Shown: in pieces, positions 8,368 to 15,549 of the stretch
How the letters are laid out: every line of letters begins with the position of its first letter
Position numbering within the stretch: position 1 is the first letter of the stretch
Position numbers and translations under genes: made by a program
Origin: Streptomyces sp. CB00316
Lineage (GTDB): Bacteria > Actinomycetota > Actinomycetes > Streptomycetales > Streptomycetaceae
NCBI RefSeq assembly: GCF_001905595.1
Contig: NZ_LIXI01000008.1
Span: forward strand, 186,001 to 250,000
DNA length: 64,000 bases
Reading direction: 5' to 3'
The notes under the pieces: model-generated
Databases searched by the model: none
The model's input: the letters and a program-made list of their open reading frames with translations, nothing else
What the model was told of the DNA's origin: nothing

Positions 8368-9556
8368 GGTGTACTCCCGTTCCGGTGGACTTCAGATAGG
8401 TACCGATGCGGTCGAGGGCGCGGACGACGTCCTCGGTGGCGACCCCGTACGACAACCGGACGTGGTCCGGGGCCGCGAAGTCGTTGCCGGGCATGACCGC
8501 GACGCCCGCGTGTTCCAGAAGGTCTCGGGCGACGCTGCCGGCGTCGTCGCCCGGCCGTGCGCAGAGGGCGCTGATGTCGGCGAAGACGAAGAATCCGCCC
8601 TGCGGCGGCGCCGTCAGCCGGATGGGCGGCAGGTTGAGGATCCCGTCGCGCACGATCGTGCGCCGGGTGCTCAACTCCTGCGCCCTTCGGGCCAGTTCCG
8701 TCTCGGTGCCCTCGGTCAACGCGGCGAGCGCGGCGTACTGCGAGATCGAGGAGGGGGCGGAGCTGGTGTGGCCCTGCACCGCCGTGAGGGCGGTGGCGAC
8801 GGGCAGGGGTGCCGCCGCGAATCCGATGCGCCAGCCCGTCATCGCGTACGTCTTGGAGAAGCCGGCGATCGTGACGGTCCGTTCAGCGATCTCCGGGCCG
8901 AGCGAGGCGACGCTGGTGAAGGACGCACCGGCATGGACCAGGTCCCCGTATATCTCGTCGGTCACGATGATCAGCCCGTGCTCCACGGCCACCTGGGCAA
9001 GGGCCAGGAGTTCGGAGCGTTCGTAGACCACGCCCGTGGGGTTGGACGGGTTGTTGAGCAGCAGAACTCTGGACCGTGGAGTCAGGTGAGCCCGGAGCGC
9101 TTCGGGGGTGAGCTTGAAGCCGGTGTCAGCGGTGGGAACCGTCACCGGCAACGCACCTGCGAGAGCGATCATATGGGGGAAACTGACCCAGTACGGGGCC
9201 GGGAGGATCACCTCGTCCCCGGGCTCGCACAGGACGGTGAGGACCTGGGCGAGTGCCTGCTTGGCTCCGTTCGTCGTGACGATCTGCGCCGCGTCGTACG
9301 AGCAGCCCCAGTGCTCCGCGAGGCGCCGGGCTATGGCCTCCCTGAGAGGCCGGACACCGGCGACCGGCGTGTACCGGGTCAGGCCTTCGGCGATGGCCCG
9401 CCGGGCGCCTTCGGCCGCCTGCTCCGGGGTGGGGAAGTCGAGTTCGCCGCCGGTGAGGTTGATGATGTCGGCGCCGTCGGCGATGCGGGCCTTGATCTCG
9501 GCATCCAGGGCCGCGGTGCTGGACGCGGGCAGCGATCGTGCGCGGCTGCTCAGCAC
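8360..9556 (-). CDS. Class I/II PLP-dependent aminotransferase (AspAT-like)
   Basis: 398-aa fold-type I aminotransferase. Characteristic elements are LTGGELDFPTP at the N-terminus, NNPSNPTG, DEIYGDLV, the PLP-lysine motif GFSKTYAMTGWRIG (Lys near 231) and a C-terminal RLSYG with the carboxylate-binding Arg. It resembles aspartate/aromatic aminotransferases. Start is GTG at 9556 with an upstream AAGGA. In this cluster a plausible substrate is arsonopyruvate, by analogy with transamination of phosphonopyruvate to phosphonoalanine; that is inference. Unlike its neighbours, its metal-free chemistry points to biosynthesis rather than resistance. Confidence 0.85.
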   Translation of the reverse strand: MLSSRARSLPASSTAALDAEIKARIADGADIINLTGGELDFPTPEQAAEGARRAIAEGLTRYTPVAGVRPLREAIARRLAEHWGCSYDAAQIVTTNGAKQALAQVLTVLCEPGDEVILPAPYWVSFPHMIALAGALPVTVPTADTGFKLTPEALRAHLTPRSRVLLLNNPSNPTGVVYERSELLALAQVAVEHGLIIVTDEIYGDLVHAGASFTSVASLGPEIAERTVTIAGFSKTYAMTGWRIGFAAAPLPVATALTAVQGHTSSAPSSISQYAALAALTEGTETELARRAQELSTRRTIVRDGILNLPPIRLTAPPQGGFFVFADISALCARPGDDAGSVARDLLEHAGVAVMPGNDFAAPDHVRLSYGVATEDVVRALDRIGTYLKSTGTGVHHG

Positions 9557-9560
9557 GGGT

Positions 9561-10088
9561 TCAGTCCTTCGCCGTCAGGTTGAACGCGGTGGTGGACGCT
9601 TCACCCGACGCGGGAGTGACGGTGACGGTGATCCGCCAGTCACCCGCCATCCCCAGGACCAGCTTGGCTTCATAGCCGTCGCCCTCGGGGCGTGCCGTCT
9701 GGTTCCCGCCCTTCATCTTCATGTTGGGCATTTCGGGGTTGATCGCGACCTTGGCGCCCGCTACCGCCTTGCCGTCGGCGTCCTTCACCGCGATACCGGC
9801 CGTCCCGGCCGCTCCCCCACCGGTGGGCGGGCAGGGGGCCACGGTGAGCGTGACCTCCAGACCCGCGTCGGACCTGGTCGCCCGGCAGTCGTCGTCCAGG
9901 TCGCCGGCAGGGGTGGATCCGCCGGCGGCGTCCGTGGTGCCGCTGCAGCCGGTCAGGACCGCGGCGAGCAGGAACACGGTCGCGGTGGCAGCCCGGCGCG
10001 CAGCCCCCCGGGTGGTGCGGGGCCCGGCAGGGTACGCCGTGGTCGTGGCCTCTCCGTCAGGCTGGTGGGGGGCCGTGCGCCAGGTCAT
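9561..10088 (-). CDS. YtkA/FixH-like lipoprotein with Met-rich site
   Basis: 175-aa exported lipoprotein: an Arg-rich start, a hydrophobic stretch and the lipobox LTGC (Cys48), followed by a beta-sandwich-like domain of the YtkA/FixH type. The segment NPEMPNMKMKGGNQ is Met-rich and resembles copper-binding loops of this family. The ATG is preceded by GAGGAGG. It is followed four bases later by the aminotransferase gene. It probably binds or delivers a soft metal at the outer face of the membrane, together with copA and copZ. Confidence 0.78.
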   Translation of the reverse strand: MTWRTAPHQPDGEATTTAYPAGPRTTRGAARRAATATVFLLAAVLTGCSGTTDAAGGSTPAGDLDDDCRATRSDAGLEVTLTVAPCPPTGGGAAGTAGIAVKDADGKAVAGAKVAINPEMPNMKMKGGNQTARPEGDGYEAKLVLGMAGDWRITVTVTPASGEASTTAFNLTAKD

Positions 10089-10121
10089 GTGTCCTCCTCG
10101 GAATGTTCGGTACGGTGGTGA

Positions 10122-10400
10122 TCAGCCGCAGCAGGACGACTTCTTGGGGGCCGCGGCGCCCTCGGTCTCCGTCGTGGCGGCGGGCTTGGGGCCGCAGCAG
10201 GAGGACGTCTTCTTCGGTGCGGCGGACGAGTCGGCGGCCGGCTTGGGGCCGCAGCACGAAGCCTTCTTCGGCTCGGCCGGGGCCTCGGCGGCCGGCTTCG
10301 GACCGCAGCACGAGGAAGCCTTCTTCGGCTCCTCGGTGGTCGCGGTCGGGGTCTGCTGGGTGGCGTTCCAGAACATGTTGCCGAGGTTGGTGTCAGACAT
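10122..10400 (-). CDS. 92-aa peptide with four Cys-Cys repeats (CC peptide 2)
   Basis: A small hydrophilic peptide built from four units containing KK-S-CC-G, in three of them KK-x-S-CC-GPKPAA. The Cys pairs are at 31-32, 49-50, 68-69 and 90-91 and are the only cysteines. The start MSDTNLGNMFWNATQQ is the only part with aromatic residues and may be a recognition leader. The last unit ends CCG at the terminus. AAAGGA precedes the ATG, which overlaps the upstream ABC gene's end by eight bases. It matches no family I know. It may carry or sequester thiophilic ions (As(III), Cu(I)) or be a scaffold or substrate peptide. Confidence 0.85.
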   Translation of the reverse strand: MSDTNLGNMFWNATQQTPTATTEEPKKASSCCGPKPAAEAPAEPKKASCCGPKPAADSSAAPKKTSSCCGPKPAATTETEGAAAPKKSSCCG

Positions 10401-12312
10401 GGGCGTTGTCCTTTCCGGGGGTGTTCCTGTGGGTGCGGCCCTCCTGGGCGTCGCACAGTTCGGTGAGTCGCCCGCCCGCGGTGAACAGCTCCACCGGCAG
10501 GCCGGATTCGACGATCCGTCCGTCCTCGATGACGAAGACCTGGTCGAGGTCTTCCACCAGGGGGAGCCAGTGCGCGACGACGACGGCCGTGCGGCCCTCC
10601 AGGAGGCGGCGTATCGCCGAGAGGACGAGTCGCTGACGTTCCGGATCGACGCTGGAGACCGCCTCGTCCAGAACGATGACGCGGGGGTCGGCGAGCATCG
10701 CCCGGGCCAGGGCGATCAGCTGCCGCTCACCGACGGAGAGGCGGGAGCCCCGCTCGCCGACGCGGGTCTCGTAACCGTCGCGCAGGCCCATGACGGCCTC
10801 GTGCGCCCCGAGGGTCTTCGCGGCGTCGATCACCTGCTCCTTGGTGGCGCCGGGCCGCCCGAAGAGGATGTTCTCGGTGACGGTGCCGTCGAAGAGCTGT
10901 GCCTCCTGAGTGACGAGCAGCACCTGCGAGCGGACCGACGCGCTGCTCATGCCCGTCAGGTCGTGCCCGTCGATGCTGACCGTGCCGCCGGTAGGTGTGT
11001 ACAGCCGGACCAGCAGTTGCATCAGCGTGCTCTTGCCGGCGCCGCTCGTGCCGACGATGCCGATGTGCTGTCCGGGCTCCGCGCGGAGCGTGATGCCGTG
11101 GAGGACGTCGGGGCCGTCGCCGTAGGCGAAGGTGACGTCCTCGAAGGCGACGGCGCCTTCGACGGGTGGCAGGGTGCCGGAGCCGCTCCGCTCCTCCTCC
11201 AGGTCGAGGACGTCCAGGATGCGTCGTGCCGAGGTGGCGATGTCGGACGACTGTCCGAGCTGGTGGGCGAGGTCGCGTACGGGGTTGAGCATGCGCTTGA
11301 CGAAGAGGGCGAAGGCGGCGAGCGTGCCGGCCGCCAGCGCTGTGCCGGACGCCATGCCCATGGAGGCCATCATCGTGTCCGTGCCCATCAGCATCCAGGT
11401 CATGGGCATCATGCCGGCGGCCATGTCGAAGAAGAAGCCCGAGCCGAGCTGGTGCCCGTTGATGATCTGCAGGCCGCCGAAGAAGATCAGCAGGCCCAGG
11501 GCGAGGAAGACGCTGAACCCCAGGTGGGAGGTGAGCCAGAGGCGTTTGCGCGAGAGCCGGTTGTGCACCGTGCTGTACTCCTCGGACCGCGCTCGCAGGT
11601 CGGCGAGTACGGCCTCCTCCTGGCCGAAGGAACGGATGTCGGCCAGGCCCTCGATGCGCTGGTCGAGGTAGCCCACCATCTGGTCCCAGCTCTCGCGCTG
11701 CTTCCGGGTGTCCGGACGCAGCCGCTTGGTCCACACCACCGCGATCCACACCATCAGGGGGATGGTGACCAGGGTGGGCAGCGCCACGAGGGGGCTGAGG
11801 GCGAGGAGGAAGACGGCGAAGGCGAGGAACCAGATGACGCTGTTGGCCACTTCCATCAGGGACTTGGTGAGGAAGCCGCGGAACCGGTTCGCCTCGAAGA
11901 GCACGCGGGTGACCCATTCGCCACTGGCCTGGGAGACGTGCCGGGACAGCTGCACGTTGTGCAGGCGCACGACCAGGTCGTTGCGGATGGTGACGGACAG
12001 GCTCTCGTTGATCCGGATCATCGCCGAGTTGTAGATGATCCGGATGATGTTCTCCGCCACCGTCAGGACGACGAGGTTGATGGCGGTGGACCGCACGGCG
12101 CTCATGTCACCGATGACGATCTGTCCGATACCGGCCATCACCGTGTACATGACGGCGATCGTGGCGATGGAGTTCAAAATGGCCATCAGCGTGGCGACGC
12201 TGAGCCAGAACCAGTGGGGCCGCAGGTAGGGCAGGAATCTGCGGGCCGCCTTCAGCAGGGCCTGCCGGGCTTCCTTGCCCTCCAGAGGTACCTCGTGCGA
12301 GGTGACGGTCAT
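10393..12312 (-). CDS. ABC exporter half-transporter with Met-rich segment
   Basis: 639-aa fused membrane and ATPase protein of the ABC exporter class. The membrane half has about six helices; the ATPase half has Walker A GTSGAGKST, signature LSVGERQL, Walker B VIVLDEA with the catalytic Glu, and an H-loop VVVAHWLP. Residues ~291-325 are extraordinarily Met-rich (DMAAGMMPMTWMLMG then TDTMMASMGMAS: ten Met in about 26 residues), as in proteins that handle Cu(I) or other soft ions. The ATG overlaps the stop of the partner gene (ATGA), so the two halves are made together and should form a heterodimer. Substrate: unknown, perhaps a CC peptide or a metal/arsenic conjugate. Confidence 0.88.
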   Translation of the reverse strand: MTVTSHEVPLEGKEARQALLKAARRFLPYLRPHWFWLSVATLMAILNSIATIAVMYTVMAGIGQIVIGDMSAVRSTAINLVVLTVAENIIRIIYNSAMIRINESLSVTIRNDLVVRLHNVQLSRHVSQASGEWVTRVLFEANRFRGFLTKSLMEVANSVIWFLAFAVFLLALSPLVALPTLVTIPLMVWIAVVWTKRLRPDTRKQRESWDQMVGYLDQRIEGLADIRSFGQEEAVLADLRARSEEYSTVHNRLSRKRLWLTSHLGFSVFLALGLLIFFGGLQIINGHQLGSGFFFDMAAGMMPMTWMLMGTDTMMASMGMASGTALAAGTLAAFALFVKRMLNPVRDLAHQLGQSSDIATSARRILDVLDLEEERSGSGTLPPVEGAVAFEDVTFAYGDGPDVLHGITLRAEPGQHIGIVGTSGAGKSTLMQLLVRLYTPTGGTVSIDGHDLTGMSSASVRSQVLLVTQEAQLFDGTVTENILFGRPGATKEQVIDAAKTLGAHEAVMGLRDGYETRVGERGSRLSVGERQLIALARAMLADPRVIVLDEAVSSVDPERQRLVLSAIRRLLEGRTAVVVAHWLPLVEDLDQVFVIEDGRIVESGLPVELFTAGGRLTELCDAQEGRTHRNTPGKDNAHV

Positions 12313-14000
12313 GAAACCTTTCCTCCCTCTGGGGTGGCCGCCCCGGCGAGCGACGCCACGGCCTGCGCCGGGACTTCCGGGAGGGCCAGGCTGACGGTGC
12401 GGTCGACGTACCGGGTGACCGCGGGCTGCTGGGAGGCGATGATCAGGGTGCGGCCGTTGCGCACCTTGAGGATGGTCTGCAACAGTGCGGCCTCGGTCTC
12501 CGCGTCCAGGTTCGCCGTCGGATTGTCGAGCAACAGGATGTCGGGGTTGACCAGCAGCGCCCGGGCGAGGCCTATGCGCTGACGCTCCCCCGCCGACAGG
12601 TCCAGGGTGCTGGCGCCGAAGCGTCGGTCCAGCGGGATGTGCGAGAGGCCGGCAGCGGTGACCGCCTGCGCGACCTGCTCGTCCGTGGCGTCGGGCCGGA
12701 CGAAGTGGACGTTCTCGGCGAGGGTGCCCTCGAAGACCCATTGCCGCTGCGGCAGGCACACGATGTGCCGACGCAGGCTTTCGGGAGCGTACGCGCGGGC
12801 GTCGACGCCGTCGTACGTGACGGTGCCGCCGTCCGGGTCACGCAGCCGGGCCAGGACGTGCAGGAGCGTGGACTTGCCGCTTCCCGTGGGACCGGTCAGG
12901 GCGATGACGGCGCCCGGCTCCACGTGGAGGTCGACGTTGCCCAGAACGCGGCGACCGGCGATGTCGACGTCGATGCCTCGGACGTCGACGGTGCCGATGG
13001 CCGGGACGTCGGTGCGGCCGTCGTGGCCGGCGATGACGGAGGGGGCATCCATGACGCGCAGGAGGCGCTGAGCGGTCACGACGCTCCGGAAGGCCCCGTT
13101 GGTGTGCATGGCGAGCATATGGATGCTCATCTGGAACATCATCACCAGGGCCACGACCGCGACGAGATCGCCGACCGTGCTGGTGCCGTTGAGCACTCCC
13201 TGCCCGCCGACCCACAGGGCGATCGGGGTGGGCAGACCACCGATGACGTTGAGAATCGCCTCCCACCGGCTGTACGTGCGCTTCATCTGGCCGTCACGCG
13301 CCGCGTGCGCCTGGTTGACCTTGTCCAGGCGGCCTGAGGCGTCCGACTCGCGGCCGTAGGACTTGACGACGTTGATGTTGGCGAGGGATTCGCCCACACC
13401 GCTCAGGAGCTTGGTGAACTGGCTCTTGAGTTCGGTGAACGCCTTCTGCAGGCGGAGCTGGACGGTGAAGTTCCCGATGATGACGAAGACCATCGGGATG
13501 ACGGCCAGCAGCGTGGTGCGCGCGTCGATGACGATGGCCGTGACCAGCATGGTGAGCGTGACCAGCACCTGGTTGAGCAGTTCCAGCAGACCACCGTTGG
13601 TGAGACCGCGGACGGAAACGGCATCGGATATCAGGCGGGTGAGCGCGCGGCCGCCGGACGCCTCGGCGATGTCGGCGGGGCCGAGATGGATGAGCTTGCG
13701 GAAGAGATCCTCCCGCAGGTCGTTCACGGCCTTGCTGGCCACGGAGAACCTGATGCGCTTGCCGAAGTGCAGCAGGGCGGTGGTCGCCGCACCGGCGAGC
13801 AGGACGCCCAGGGAGGTGTAGAGCAGGGTCTCTGTCGCTCCGCCGAGTACCCCGACGTCGATGGCGTACCGCGTCAGGAGTGGCACGGCGATGTTGCCGA
13901 GGAGACCGAGGAACATGACCACGGTGGCGATGGTCATCTCGCGGCGGTAGCGCAGCGGGTAGCTATAGATGAAGCGCAGCGCGCGTAGCGAGTCGTTCAA
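12309..14000 (-). CDS. ABC exporter half-transporter with degenerate ATPase site
   Basis: 563-aa half-transporter, partner of the next gene. It has six membrane helices, Walker A GPTGSGKST and signature LSAGERQR. The residue after the Walker B Asp is Asn (ILLLDNPTANLD) instead of catalytic Glu, and the H-loop reads IIASQQP with Gln in place of His. Such asymmetry is typical of heterodimeric exporters with one inactive nucleotide site. The TTG at 14000 is chosen because AGAGGGGG lies nine bases upstream and no ATG/GTG fits; the frame extends further up without protein-like sequence. A hairpin separates it from the 34-aa peptide gene. Confidence 0.85.
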   Translation of the reverse strand: MNDSLRALRFIYSYPLRYRREMTIATVVMFLGLLGNIAVPLLTRYAIDVGVLGGATETLLYTSLGVLLAGAATTALLHFGKRIRFSVASKAVNDLREDLFRKLIHLGPADIAEASGGRALTRLISDAVSVRGLTNGGLLELLNQVLVTLTMLVTAIVIDARTTLLAVIPMVFVIIGNFTVQLRLQKAFTELKSQFTKLLSGVGESLANINVVKSYGRESDASGRLDKVNQAHAARDGQMKRTYSRWEAILNVIGGLPTPIALWVGGQGVLNGTSTVGDLVAVVALVMMFQMSIHMLAMHTNGAFRSVVTAQRLLRVMDAPSVIAGHDGRTDVPAIGTVDVRGIDVDIAGRRVLGNVDLHVEPGAVIALTGPTGSGKSTLLHVLARLRDPDGGTVTYDGVDARAYAPESLRRHIVCLPQRQWVFEGTLAENVHFVRPDATDEQVAQAVTAAGLSHIPLDRRFGASTLDLSAGERQRIGLARALLVNPDILLLDNPTANLDAETEAALLQTILKVRNGRTLIIASQQPAVTRYVDRTVSLALPEVPAQAVASLAGAATPEGGKVS

Positions 14001-14043
14001 CGTCGAGCCCCCTCTTGGTAGTTGGATCGGGCAGTCGGTCCGA

Positions 14044-14073
14044 GCGGGCCGCACCCGGAAGAGTGCGGCCCGC
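14044..14073. terminator. Hairpin between 34-aa peptide gene and exporter genes
   Basis: Perfect 11-bp arms GCGGGCCGCAC (14044-14054) and GTGCGGCCCGC (14063-14073) with an 8-base loop lie 15 bases after the peptide stop codon and before the ABC gene on the same strand. No T-run follows, so it probably lets part of transcription through. The arrangement would make peptide mRNA far more abundant than exporter mRNA, as seen for ribosomally made peptides with dedicated exporters. Confidence 0.6.
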
Positions 14074-14088
14074 CGTCATGCCGCTGGA

Positions 14089-14193
14089 CTAGTCGCAGCA
14101 GGCGCAGGCGCAGCCGCACTCGGTGCCGTCTTCCGCGACGTCCTCGTTGCCGCTGGTCTCACAGCAACCGGAACCGATCATGTCGTCGGCCAT
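14089..14193 (-). CDS. 34-aa cysteine-rich peptide (CC peptide 1)
   Basis: Very short gene found by direct translation of the minus strand. The product has seven Cys in 34 residues: C10-C11 in GSGCCETSG and C26, C28, C30, C32, C33 in the tail ECGCACACCD. It is strongly acidic otherwise (nine Asp/Glu). GGGAG precedes the ATG at 14193, a palindromic operator lies 25 bases further up, and a hairpin follows the stop. The C-x-C-x-C-x-CC tail recalls metallothionein clusters, while position and exporter suggest a secreted or modified peptide. I favour a thiophilic-ion-binding peptide; a RiPP precursor is an alternative. Confidence 0.8.
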   Translation of the reverse strand: MADDMIGSGCCETSGNEDVAEDGTECGCACACCD

Positions 14194-14217
14194 GGCATCT
14201 CCCTTCTCGTTCTCGCT

Positions 14218-14245
14218 GATTCGATACTTTCAAAAGTATCGAATC
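14218..14245. promoter_or_regulatory. 28-bp palindromic operator of operon 1
   Basis: Arms GATTCGATACTTT and its complement AAAGTATCGAATC face each other with only the centre imperfect, ending 25 bases before the ATG of the 34-aa peptide. The AT-rich arms stand out from the background. The same GATTCGAT/ATCGAATC ends occur upstream of operon 2 (21108-21143). By analogy with ArsR sites, a cluster ArsR protein probably binds here. Confidence 0.7.
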
Positions 14246-14290
14246 ATGGAGCCTCAAGAGCGTCAAGTAGTCTGACCCCTAAGGGAGTTG

Positions 14291-15538
14291 TCAGCAGCAG
14301 CTGGTGTGCACCCGGTCTACGGAACCCTCGTTGACCTGCTCGTCCGCCAGCCGGACGGCCAGCTGTTCCATGACCCGTGCGAGGTCCCGCTCCAGCTGCT
14401 CGGGGCTCTCGCCGGCCAGCACGATACGGCCGAAGGCTCCGCCGCGCGGGTGGCCGACCGGCAGCACCGACTCGCCCGGTGCGACGTCGAGCTCGACGAA
14501 GGGCGGATGTGGGGACTCGAGTCCGCCGAGCGAGCCGAGGGCAGAGGCGTCGTACTCGATGCGCCCCGCCTCCTCGAAGACGATGCTCCGGTACAGGCCG
14601 CAGGCGGCGTCGGCGGCCCGGGGCTCCCCGTGCCGGCCGAGAGCGGCTTCGGCAGCGACGAGACTCGGCTCCCAGCCGGTGGTGGATCTGATCATCTCGA
14701 CGGCCTGGCCGCCGGGAACACGGGGGTTGATCTCCCCCGCGCGCCAGCCGTCGGCCGTGAGGGTGAACTGGAGCGCCGCGACCCAGTCGTCCAGTCCGAC
14801 CGCGCTCAGCGCGAGGTCCGCCAGCCGGTCGAGCTCCCGCCTGTTCTCCTCGTCGAGCCTGGCGGGGAAGTAGCCGCCGACCTTGACGAAGGTCGGCGGC
14901 GGCCCCACGTCGCCCTCGACCACCCACAGGACCCGGGTCGCTCCGGCCGTACGGGCGGCGAAGACACCGAACTCCGGCCCCTGTACGTACTCCTCGACCA
15001 GAGCGCTGTCCCGGCCACCCGCCAGGATGCCGGCGATGGCCTGCTCGACCTCGGCGCGGGTGTCGCAGTACGCCAGCCCGGCTGCGCTCGACGCGTCGCG
15101 CGGCTTGACCACGACGGGCAGGCCAAGCGCTTCGGCGGCCTCGCCGCCCTCCTGTGCTCCGCTCACGACCCGGATGCGCGGCACCGGAACTCCGGCCCCT
15201 TCGAGGAGGCGGTGGGTGGCCGCCTTGTCGATGCAGTCCCGGGCCGCCTGCTCGGTGATGCCGTGGTCGAGCTTGAGCTCCTCCCGCAACCGGCCGGCCA
15301 GCGGAACGAGACGCTCGACCCCGGTGACGACGGCGTGGATCGGCTGCTGGGCGTGGACCTCGGCCACCTGGCGCGAGACCGAGGCCCAGTCTCCGAAGTC
15401 GACCTCCAAGGGGTAGTCGGCGAGCATGACCTGTTCGAGCGTCATGTTCTCCTCCGCGAACACGACGTCGTAGTCGCTCTCTTCCTGGAGCTGCTGAACG
15501 GTACGCCGACCGCCGAGCACGAGAATGCGCGTGGACAA
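14291..15538 (-). CDS. ATP-grasp L-amino-acid-ligase-type enzyme 1, C-terminal CC
   Basis: 415-aa ATP-grasp ligase, expected to activate a carboxylate as acyl phosphate and join it to an amine. ATP-binding Lys in PVVVKPRDASSAAGL, the ALVEEYVQGPEFGV strand, and the metal-binding Glu/Asn in GEINPRVPGGQ are intact. The C-terminal part (VAPGESVLPVGHPRGGAFGR) resembles the small last domain of L-amino acid ligases such as BacD. The protein ends VHTSCC, an exposed dicysteine tail not needed for the fold. TTG at 15538 with AGGTGA is the probable start, 11 bases after ATP-grasp 2 ends. It is the last gene of operon 2. Confidence 0.85.
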   Translation of the reverse strand: MSTRILVLGGRRTVQQLQEESDYDVVFAEENMTLEQVMLADYPLEVDFGDWASVSRQVAEVHAQQPIHAVVTGVERLVPLAGRLREELKLDHGITEQAARDCIDKAATHRLLEGAGVPVPRIRVVSGAQEGGEAAEALGLPVVVKPRDASSAAGLAYCDTRAEVEQAIAGILAGGRDSALVEEYVQGPEFGVFAARTAGATRVLWVVEGDVGPPPTFVKVGGYFPARLDEENRRELDRLADLALSAVGLDDWVAALQFTLTADGWRAGEINPRVPGGQAVEMIRSTTGWEPSLVAAEAALGRHGEPRAADAACGLYRSIVFEEAGRIEYDASALGSLGGLESPHPPFVELDVAPGESVLPVGHPRGGAFGRIVLAGESPEQLERDLARVMEQLAVRLADEQVNEGSVDRVHTSCC

Positions 15539-15549
15539 GGGTCCATCAC

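Noticed and set aside
9721..12582. A 953-codon plus-strand frame opposite the exporter genes
   Set aside because: Acidic, His/Gln-rich shadow of the ABC and YtkA-like genes without start signal or domain.
12309..14054. ATG-less upstream extension of the first exporter half to 14054
   Set aside because: The extra residues are not membrane-protein-like, and the TTG at 14000 has a good ribosome binding site.
14089..14193. Lanthipeptide or methanobactin precursor
   Set aside because: No LanM/LanB-type, YcaO or MbnBC-type enzyme is nearby, and the peptide has few Ser/Thr. A RiPP of unknown type is left open.
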